In this document: in pieces, positions 34,517 through 39,320 of the stretch | How the letters are laid out: each line of letters opens with the position of its first letter | Position numbering within the stretch: position 1 is the stretch's first letter | Origin: Bacillota bacterium | Lineage (GTDB): Bacteria; Bacillota_E; Sulfobacillia; Sulfobacillales; Sulfobacillaceae | DNA: 39,320 bases | Assembly (NCBI GenBank): GCA_021820645.1 | Contig: JAKADJ010000002.1 | Span: forward strand, 1-39,320 | Direction: 5' to 3' | Notes under the pieces: generated by a model | What the model was told of the DNA's origin: nothing | Database searches by the model: none | What the model saw: only the letters and a program-made list of their open reading frames with translations | Position numbers and translations under genes: made by a program

Positions 34517-35067
34517 TGCTTCGCCTCCCTGACAAACTGGCCGATTAACGCCCGATTCTTACTGCCTCCACTCTCCACACCTGAGGAAACATCTACCCCA
34601 TCCGGATGAAGTTCTCGCACCACGAATCCCACGTTGTGTGGATTAAGACCGCCCGCTAACCATACCGGGCGATGCCAGTCTGGCCTCTGCCAGTCGCGGG
34701 CCTGTCCACTACCCGGCTCTATCCCATCGAGCAAGACGATATCGGCCCGCGGATCGAGGTCGGTCGCAATCGCCAGTCGATTGGCAGCATGAGTAGTCTC
34801 AATCCAATCGAACGCACGGCTCCCATGATGCTGGACTGCCACGACTTCCAATTCTGAGAAAATTTCGTCCAATTCGGTGGGCTCCGGCGCCCACACCACG
34901 GCAACGTATTTTCCTGGCACTGCCCTCACAATCGTTTGCGCTTGTTTGATGCTAAGTTGCCGACGGCTCGGGGCCAAAACCAACCCCACGAAGTCAGCCC
35001 CTTGCGAAAAGCTCCACTCCGCCATGCCAGGGTCCTGAATTCCACAAATTTTAACTATGGGAGGCAT
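34507..35067 (-). CDS. trpF: Phosphoribosylanthranilate isomerase
   Basis: TrpF performs the Amadori rearrangement of phosphoribosylanthranilate. The 186-residue protein has VKICGIQDP (catalytic Cys), [34 protein letters not shown] and [15 protein letters not shown] (catalytic Asp and phosphate binding). It is slightly shorter than the usual 200 residues. ATG 35067 has GGGAG 7 nt upstream, inside trpC, with a 17-nt overlap. Confidence 0.94.
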   Translation of the reverse strand: MPPIVKICGIQDPGMAEWSFSQGADFVGLVLAPSRRQLSIKQAQTIVRAVPGKYVAVVWAPEPTELDEIFSELEVVAVQHHGSRAFDWIETTHAANRLAIATDLDPRADIVLLDGIEPGSGQARDWQRPDWHRPVWLAGGLNPHNVGFVVRELHPDGVDVSSGVESGGSKNRALIGQFVREAKQWL

Positions 35068-35827
35068 GACTTAACTCCCGTAACGATAAACCTCCCCGCA
35101 TCAAAGACTCTCCGACCAGCAGGGCATCATACCCGACGGCAGCAAGATTGATGGCATCTTCTATGGTTCGAATCCCACTTTCGGCGACCTTGACGACCGA
35201 CGCCGGCAATAACTTGGCCGCCTCCTGAGATAATTCCAACCGCGTCTCAAAGGTGTCCAAGTCCCGATTGTTGACCCCCACAATATGGGCCCCGACCTCC
35301 AACGCCGCCTCCACTTCGGCCATGGCATGGACTTCCACCAGGGCCTCAAGCCCCAGTGCCGATGCCGTCTGCCAAAGGTCACGAAGCCGGTTGCGGTCCT
35401 CAATAATCCGTACAATTAAAAGCACCGCGTCAGCCCCCGCAGCACGGCTTTGATACAGTTGGACCGGATCTCGAACGAAATCCTTGCGCAGCACCGGCAC
35501 TCTTACGGATTCCCGAACCGCCATGAGGTGCTCCAGTTCTCCGGCGAAGAAATGGGGCTCAGTGAGGACCGAAATGGCCGCCGCGCCGGTCGCCTCATAC
35601 GACTGAGCCTGCCGGATTGGATCGTATGACTCCGTAAGCCATCCTTTGGAAGGAGAACGATGCTTACACTCGGCAATGACCCTGATGCTGGACTCCCGGT
35701 GCTGCAACGCAGCCGACAAAGACCTCACCGGCGGCATCATTTGTGCGCGGTTGATTAAGTAGGTCTCCACAGATTGCAGGCGTTTGACCCGTTCATCCAC
35801 TGCCGTAACAATGTCTTCCAAGAACAT
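35051..35827 (-). CDS. trpC: Indole-3-glycerol phosphate synthase
   Basis: TrpC closes the indole ring from carboxyphenylamino-deoxyribulose phosphate. The 258-residue TIM barrel has RVIAECKHRSPSKG (catalytic Glu and Lys), AAAISVLTEPHFFAG, PVLRKDFVRDPVQLYQ, VGVNNRDLDTFETRLE and VAESGIRTIEDA. The start ATG 35827 is preceded by AGGAG at about 12 nt, a longer spacing than its neighbours. It lies 25 nt past trpD and overlaps trpF. Confidence 0.96.
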   Translation of the reverse strand: MFLEDIVTAVDERVKRLQSVETYLINRAQMMPPVRSLSAALQHRESSIRVIAECKHRSPSKGWLTESYDPIRQAQSYEATGAAAISVLTEPHFFAGELEHLMAVRESVRVPVLRKDFVRDPVQLYQSRAAGADAVLLIVRIIEDRNRLRDLWQTASALGLEALVEVHAMAEVEAALEVGAHIVGVNNRDLDTFETRLELSQEAAKLLPASVVKVAESGIRTIEDAINLAAVGYDALLVGESLMRGGLSLRELSHASHS

Positions 35828-35852
35828 GGAATCGGACCACTCCTTTCTATTT

Positions 35853-36884
35853 TTAAGCTTCTTCGACCTTGGGGCCTTCGGTGATTAACCGATGCAATAC
35901 CGCTTCTGCACGGCCGGATGCAATAGCCTCACGCGCCAGCGCCACTCCTTCGGATAGTTTGGAGGCTGCCCGTGCTGCAAAGAGAGCCACTCCGGCGTTG
36001 GCTAAAACCATATCGAGATAAGGACTGGGCACCCCTTTTAGAACCTCACGACAAATTTCAGCATTGGTAGCGGGATCGCCGCCGACAATGGCCTCTTTAG
36101 GATAACGTGGCAGTCTCAGATCGTCGGGATCTAGTATTCCATAGCTGACCATCCCTCTGTCGACGGCACCATACTGGGTTGGACCGGACAAAGACACTTC
36201 ATCCAGGCCACCATCCCCATGTACTACCAGGGCATGGTCCGTTCCGAGCCGGGCCAACACCTCCGTCATCGGTTTCACCCAGTCAGGACTAAACACCCCT
36301 AACAGTTGGCGTTCAGGATTGACGGGGTTCGTTAACGGTCCCAACACATTAAACACCGTACGCACCCCCAGTTCGCGCCGAGTCTCGGCGGCATGGCGCA
36401 TCGAGGTATGGACTTGTTGCGCGAATAAGAATCCAAATCCCACTTCATCGATCGAACGTGCGACGGTTGCCGGATCCTGGGTAATGGGTACACCGAGCGC
36501 CTCCAAAAGATCCGCACTCCCACTTTTAGAGGTCGCAGACCGATTCCCATGTTTCGCCACTGCGACCCCGGCTCCCGCAACCACCAACGCCGACACCGTA
36601 GAGACATTGAAGGAATAGGACCGATCCCCCCCGGTACCACAAGTGTCTAACACCGGGCGCCGTGTCACGGGAACCTTGATCGCATGATCCCGCATGGCTC
36701 GGGCAAAACCGGTTAACTCATCAATCGTTTCGCCTCGCACCCGCATTGCCATCAAAATCCCGGCGAGCTTGACCGCACTGACAGTTCCACTCATGATGGC
36801 GTCCATCAAGCGATAGGCCTCGTATTCCGAAAGACGATGTCCTTCGCTGAGTTTTTGCAAGTCCACTCCAATTTGGTCAATCAT
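35853..36884 (-). CDS. trpD: Anthranilate phosphoribosyltransferase
   Basis: TrpD joins anthranilate and phosphoribosyl pyrophosphate. The 343-residue protein has DTCGTGGDRSYSFNVST (PRPP loop), VAKHGNRSATSKSGSADLLEALG, RRELGVRTVFNVLGPLTNP and HGDGGLDEVSLSG. ATG 36884 follows a GAGG at about 9 nt. It is a separate protein from TrpG (not fused as in enterics), 36 nt downstream of it. Confidence 0.96.
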   Translation of the reverse strand: MIDQIGVDLQKLSEGHRLSEYEAYRLMDAIMSGTVSAVKLAGILMAMRVRGETIDELTGFARAMRDHAIKVPVTRRPVLDTCGTGGDRSYSFNVSTVSALVVAGAGVAVAKHGNRSATSKSGSADLLEALGVPITQDPATVARSIDEVGFGFLFAQQVHTSMRHAAETRRELGVRTVFNVLGPLTNPVNPERQLLGVFSPDWVKPMTEVLARLGTDHALVVHGDGGLDEVSLSGPTQYGAVDRGMVSYGILDPDDLRLPRYPKEAIVGGDPATNAEICREVLKGVPSPYLDMVLANAGVALFAARAASKLSEGVALAREAIASGRAEAVLHRLITEGPKVEEA

Positions 36885-36920
36885 CGGCGGCGTCCTCTCC
36901 CTCTGTCACAGTGTTGTACG

Positions 36921-37511
36921 CTATTTTTGGCCCGCAGCAAATCGAAGGCTCGGCAGGGTCACAAAATTCCGAAGGATTTGCATGCCATCTGGAGTCAAAA
37001 TCGATTCGGGATGGAACTGAATCCCAAAAACCGGAAAACGACGATGCGACACCGCCATGATGGTTCCATCATCGCTCTTTGCAGTAATTGCCAGAGGTCC
37101 TTTGGGATCTACCTCAATAGCAAGCGAGTGATACCGGCCCGCTAAAAAATCTTGGGGGATGCCGGCTAAGATTCCGCTCCCATCGTGATGGATACGATCC
37201 TCTTTGCCATGCATCAAACGGACCGCGGGCACTACTTGGCCACCGTAGGCGACTCCGATGGCTTGGTGGCCGAGGCACACTCCTAAAAGAGGAATTTCTG
37301 ACCCGAGACGTTGAATTAGGTCCACGACCATCCCCGCGTCCTCAGGTCGTCCCGGTCCCGGAGAAATGACAATTTGCTGGGGACCGAGGGACCGGATCTG
37401 GTCCACCATGACTTCATCGTTTCGCACCACCACCACGTCCTGGTCCAACATTCCAAGATATTGCACCAAGTTAAACGTAAACGAGTCGTAGTTATCGATG
37501 ACCAAAATCAC
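36921..37511 (-). CDS. trpG: Anthranilate synthase glutaminase component
   Basis: TrpG supplies ammonia from glutamine to TrpE. The 196-residue class I amidotransferase has VISPGPGRPEDAG, the nucleophile in LGVCLGHQAIG and the His-Glu pair in GIQFHPESIL. GTG 37511 is chosen: it gives the canonical N-terminus MILVIDNYDSF, has GGAGG 7 nt upstream and overlaps the trpE stop as GTGA. The ATG at 37517 is only 1 nt from that binding site. In Bacillus this subunit is shared with folate synthesis (PabA); whether that is so here is unknown. Confidence 0.96.
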   Translation of the reverse strand: MILVIDNYDSFTFNLVQYLGMLDQDVVVVRNDEVMVDQIRSLGPQQIVISPGPGRPEDAGMVVDLIQRLGSEIPLLGVCLGHQAIGVAYGGQVVPAVRLMHGKEDRIHHDGSGILAGIPQDFLAGRYHSLAIEVDPKGPLAITAKSDDGTIMAVSHRRFPVFGIQFHPESILTPDGMQILRNFVTLPSLRFAAGQK

Positions 37512-38956
37512 AGCCATTCCTCCCCGCCAGGCTCCAAAACCGACAAGGCCGCACTCGCCTTGTTCAAGGATTCTTGAAACTCCCGATCCACGTTCGAATC
37601 GGCAACGATACCGCCTCCCGCTTGGACAATGACGTGCCCATCTGCGATATCCAAGGTCCGAATGGTGATACAGGTATCCAGATCTCCCGAGTGCGCAAAA
37701 TACCCCACCACGCCCCCATAAGTACCCCGAGCGCTGGGTTCCAATTCCTCAATCAGTTCCATAGCCCGAATCTTGGGCGCGCCGGTTAAGGTCCCGGCTG
37801 GAAACGATGCAGCCAGCGCATCTAGTGCATCACGGTCCGGGATCAAATGCCCTTGAACTTCCGAGACAATGTGCATTACATGGGAGTATCGCTCTTGTTG
37901 CATAAACTCGGTGACCTCGATGGTGCCATACTCGGAGACCCGCCCTAAATCGTTACGCGCCAAATCCACTAACATCACGTGTTCGGCTCGTTCTTTGGGA
38001 TCCTCAATCAGTTCTTCCCAGAGTGATTGGTCTTCCTGGGGGGATTTGCCTCGCGGTCTAGTTCCCGCAATCGGCCGATTACTCACCACACCATTCTTTA
38101 CCCGGACCAATGCTTCAGGGGACGCTCCCACCAACGTTCGACGCGGTGTTTCGAGATAGAACAGATACGGTGAGGGATTAATATGACGCAACTTGCGATA
38201 CAGGTTAAAGGGATCCCCGACGATGTCCGTCGAAAGACTTTGGGACAGTACCACCTGAAAAATGTCCCCTGCCACGATATGCTCCTTAGCACGCAAGATC
38301 ATTTGGTCATAGTGATCCCGATCGAGGTTAGGCACGACGGGTCCCACCCGTTGCACCCGAGGTTCTGCCAACATCAGCGGCTGACGCAATCCCTCGACCA
38401 GCATTTGAAGACGCGTCTTAGCTTGATCGACTTGCTCTCGGGCACTTTCTACAATCACCGTTACTTGGTGACGGGCATGGTCGAACGCCACCACAGCCTT
38501 GGGCCACACCCACTCCCAATCCGGCCCGCGTTTGGCATGGCGTCGGGGAAGCTTTTCCAGTCGCCGAACCCATTCATAACCAAAATAGCCGATGGCCCCC
38601 CCAGAAAAAGGTAGCTCTATAGACGCGGGGACTTCAATACGTTGCCTTAAAGCCTGTTGCCGCAAAAGAATCAAGGGGTCATCCGCGAGTTGGGTTCCCT
38701 CCGGCCCGACCAACACGGCTTGCCCATCCGCTTCGAGCAATCTCGCCCATTCTCCGATGCCGATGAAAGAAAAACGCGCAATCTTTTCGTCACCTTCAAC
38801 ACTTTCCAACAAGGTATGGGCCCCGAAGGGTCTCAATCGCAAAAATGCTGAAATCGGCGTAATTTGATCAACTATATAACGCTGCACGACAGCGACATAA
38901 GAACCAGTGCCACCATCCCAAACGTCCATACCTCCGCTTGCCTCAAAAAATCCCAT
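37508..38956 (-). CDS. trpE: Anthranilate synthase component I
   Basis: TrpE makes anthranilate from chorismate, the first committed step to tryptophan. The 482-residue protein has the feedback-site motif LLESVEGDEKIARFSFIG near the N-terminus, so Trp inhibition is likely. It also has the chorismate-binding core (LVGASPEALVRV, RPIAGTRPRG, ERAEHVMLVDLARNDLGRV, FPAGTLTGAPKIRAM, IVQAGGGIVADS). ATG 38956 has GGAGG 6 nt upstream; reading from 38971 puts the binding site inside the gene. It is first of trpEGDCFBA, behind a Trp-type T-box. Confidence 0.97.
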   Translation of the reverse strand: MGFFEASGGMDVWDGGTGSYVAVVQRYIVDQITPISAFLRLRPFGAHTLLESVEGDEKIARFSFIGIGEWARLLEADGQAVLVGPEGTQLADDPLILLRQQALRQRIEVPASIELPFSGGAIGYFGYEWVRRLEKLPRRHAKRGPDWEWVWPKAVVAFDHARHQVTVIVESAREQVDQAKTRLQMLVEGLRQPLMLAEPRVQRVGPVVPNLDRDHYDQMILRAKEHIVAGDIFQVVLSQSLSTDIVGDPFNLYRKLRHINPSPYLFYLETPRRTLVGASPEALVRVKNGVVSNRPIAGTRPRGKSPQEDQSLWEELIEDPKERAEHVMLVDLARNDLGRVSEYGTIEVTEFMQQERYSHVMHIVSEVQGHLIPDRDALDALAASFPAGTLTGAPKIRAMELIEELEPSARGTYGGVVGYFAHSGDLDTCITIRTLDIADGHVIVQAGGGIVADSNVDREFQESLNKASAALSVLEPGGEEWL

Positions 38957-38970
38957 GATTTCCCTCCGCA

Positions 38971-39008
38971 AAAATAAAAATACCTTCCTCCCACCTAGGG
39001 ACGAAGGT
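38971..39008 (-). terminator. Attenuator terminator of the trp T-box
   Basis: ACCTTCGTCCC (39008-38998) pairs with the GGGAGGAAGGT arm ending at 38982, followed on the minus strand by ATTTTTATTTTT. The 5' arm begins just after the T-box sequence, so the antiterminator and terminator are mutually exclusive. Confidence 0.9.
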
Positions 39009-39245
39009 TACTCCGCGGTACCACCCTGATTAGACTCTTACGAGTCTCTCTCATACAATACAGGACGAATCCGATATTGTCTTCCAGAATAACGGTGGAA
39101 GAATCCGGCCAAGCCTACAATTATTTCGGTTGGCAGCTCATGGGTCCATTCCCAATGGTCGGTCTCGCCGATCTTTCACCGTTATCGGCTCGCTGGGGAG
39201 ACTTTGCAGTGGTACTCTTCCCACTCATCGCAGATCCATTCAATT
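38971..39245 (-). promoter_or_regulatory. T-box leader of trp operon, tryptophan specifier
   Basis: The 364 bases upstream of trpE hold no gene but a T-box leader on the minus strand. It has a stem I distal hairpin (AGCGAG, CCGAT, loop AACGGTGAAAG, ATCGG), the specifier region TTGGGAATGGACCC, the conserved T-box AGGGTGGTACCGCGGAG (39027-39011) and a terminator. The specifier is TGG (39148-39146), encoding Trp, matching the operon. Uncharged tRNA-Trp would favour readthrough into trpEGDCFBA. This replaces the TRAP or leader-peptide control used by other bacteria. Confidence 0.94.
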
Positions 39246-39251
39246 GAAAAC

Positions 39252-39280
39252 AGTATAGTGATTAGTCGCGACGCTGTCAA
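39252..39280 (-). promoter_or_regulatory. Sigma-A promoter of the trp operon
   Basis: On the minus strand TTGACA (39280-39275) and TATACT (39257-39252) are separated by 17 nt. This is a perfect -35 and a five-of-six -10, one of the strongest promoters in the window. Confidence 0.92.
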
Positions 39281-39320
39281 CGCGCATATTGCGATAATTT
39301 GGGTAGCATTTTTGAACAGT

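Overview
The window looks like a chromosomal segment of a spore-forming Firmicute. It carries germination protease (gpr), two alpha/beta small acid-soluble spore protein genes, a SpoVB-like flippase, the ylb cluster (rsmD, coaD, a YlbJ-like gene, ylbK, ylbL) known from Bacillus, YqhV and DUF441 membrane proteins, and T-box leaders. Codon use, moderately high GC, frequent GTG/TTG starts and the gene set are compatible with Sulfobacillus or a relative; that placement is inference. I see no tRNA, rRNA, CRISPR array, insertion sequence or phage gene.

Layout. Positions 1-7031 are mostly minus strand: the start of an isoaspartyl dipeptidase gene (cut by the window edge), a Ser/Gly-rich protein of unknown role, ylbL, ylbK, a YlbJ-like gene on the opposite strand, a coiled-coil protein, coaD, rsmD, a polysaccharide deacetylase and two small membrane proteins. 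Positions 7085-8792 hold comB and comA (sulfolactate synthesis) with their terminator and an operator-like palindrome shared with a divergent MFS transporter (8842-10164). Two spore protein genes follow, then a four-gene operon (10918-14567) for an oxyanion ABC importer of the tungstate/molybdate type plus a helix-turn-helix/PBP-like regulator. gpr, a GT87-type glycosyltransferase, a SpoVB-like flippase and a TlpA/ResA thioredoxin come next. A heat-shock operon hspR-dnaK-dnaJ-clpB (25044 down to 19284) lacks grpE. Next is a cell-wall recycling cassette nagK-nagA-murQ (28806 down to 25825) converging on a membrane protein gene.

The right third is aromatic amino acid synthesis: trpEGDCFBA (38956 down to 32521), immediately followed by aroF-tyrA-aroA (32153 down to 29032). 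Each block has its own near-consensus sigma-A promoter and its own T-box leader. Aligning the two leaders without gaps puts TGG (Trp) in the specifier position of the trp leader and TAT (Tyr) in the aroF leader. The two branches therefore appear to be sensed separately by uncharged tRNA-Trp and tRNA-Tyr.

Most worth a second look: the paired Trp/Tyr T-boxes; an apparent ATT start codon for rsmD (and possibly comB); spore proteins with conserved Trp and Cys; the oxyanion importer encoded with a regulator that itself has a binding-protein-like domain; and a heat-shock operon whose repressor has a CxxC pair and whose J-protein has only one zinc site.
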